Assembly: GCF_009870825.1 (NCBI RefSeq)
Contig: NZ_WTWY01000006.1
Coordinates: forward strand, 62,001-126,000
Reading direction: 5' to 3'
Source of the DNA: Paenibacillus sp. USDA918EY
Lineage (GTDB): Bacteria > Bacillota > Bacilli > Paenibacillales > Paenibacillaceae
Length of the DNA stretch: 64,000 nucleotides
A program made the translations under genes and the position numbers. A model generated the notes under the pieces. The model ran no database searches and was not told the origin of the DNA. It saw only the letters and a list, made by a program, of their open reading frames with translations. Of the stretch, positions 63,805 to 64,000 are shown one piece after another (position 1 is the first letter of the stretch; every line of letters begins with the position of its first letter).

Positions 63805-64000
63805 TTAATTCTTCCTGCCGATATAAAGCAGATGCGAAGCGGAGCCAAGCAGATACGGATTTTCGGATTCCTTGATGACGATGTCCATGATTTGACGATA
63901 CGCCTCATCCCCCTGCCTGCGCCAATAATCCCACTGCTCGGGCGTCATGGCGCCTGCAATGCTGCTCGAACCGATCAGCTTCATGGTTTCAAAGCCTTGA
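63805..64000 (-). CDS. SAM-dependent methyltransferase-like protein, C-terminal fragment
   Basis: The last 65 codons, cut by the window edge. They read G-A-M-T-P-E-Q-W-D-Y-W-R-R-Q-G-D-E-A-Y, then I-M-D-I-V-I-K-E-S-E-N-P-Y-L-L-G and the end L-L-Y-I-G-R-K-N. I recall this ending from class I methyltransferases of Bacillus and Paenibacillus. The catalytic domain lies outside the window, so the call is tentative. Confidence 0.7.
   Translation of the reverse strand, partial: QGFETMKLIGSSSIAGAMTPEQWDYWRRQGDEAYRQIMDIVIKESENPYLLGSASHLLYIGRKN

Overview
The window looks like chromosomal DNA of a Paenibacillus-type Firmicute (Paenibacillaceae). Evidence: strong AGGAGG-type ribosome binding sites, frequent TTG/GTG starts, an L20-leader/infC-rpmI-rplT unit, MnmL/MnmM-type (ytqA-ytqB) and UgtP-type genes, LCP and BMP-family proteins, an AraR-type GntR/LacI regulator, and GH51/GH43 arabinofuranosidases close to Geobacillus and Paenibacillus enzymes. 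I saw no rRNA, tRNA, IS element, prophage or CRISPR array.

Layout. 0-3 kb: the end of a nucleoside-type ABC import operon (BMP lipoprotein plus the first codons of its ATPase), then the infC operon with its leader. 3-7 kb: a processive-type GT2 glycosyltransferase, a PAP2 phosphatase and a glycolipid glucosyltransferase. 7-19 kb: housekeeping genes (trmB, ytqA-ytqB, manA, a lipase-like hydrolase, a B12-type radical SAM protein, recQ, a NUDIX gene, an LCP protein). 19.5-23.6 kb: sucAB (2-oxoglutarate dehydrogenase E1 and E2). 24-26.7 kb: small accessory genes.

26.8-47.7 kb is an arabinose and arabino-oligosaccharide island. It holds two ABC importers without their own ATPase, one GH43 and two different GH51 arabinofuranosidases, araA, araB, araD, araM and the regulator AraR. 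It also holds two 92% identical winged-helix regulators with a large C-terminal domain of unknown function. None of the glycosidases has a signal peptide, so short oligosaccharides are probably imported and cut inside the cell, and arabinose then runs through AraA-AraB-AraD to xylulose 5-phosphate. Two regulatory circuits can be read from the DNA. Four AraR-like operators (core TTGTACGTACA) lie upstream of araA (two, 41 bp apart), araD and one ABC operon. A different palindrome (ATAAAACATTTTAT) lies in both intergenic regions that separate the twin regulators from divergent target genes (the second GH51 gene and the second ABC operon).

47.8-64 kb: cysK, DUF817 and YwaF-type membrane proteins, an SDR, yjjG, a run of small membrane or unknown genes, an SseB-like protein, pgsA, HD, NUDIX and GNAT enzymes, a GNAT-HIT fusion, a P-loop gene cluster, an antibiotic-monooxygenase-fold protein, an HXXEE membrane protein and the end of a methyltransferase.

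Most worth following: the twin regulators with their shared palindrome and shared promoter block; the T-less hairpin found directly after all three transporter binding-protein genes; a two-copy intergenic repeat with a nested stem-loop; a Fur-box-like site before a 53-residue gene; and a probable ATC start for infC.
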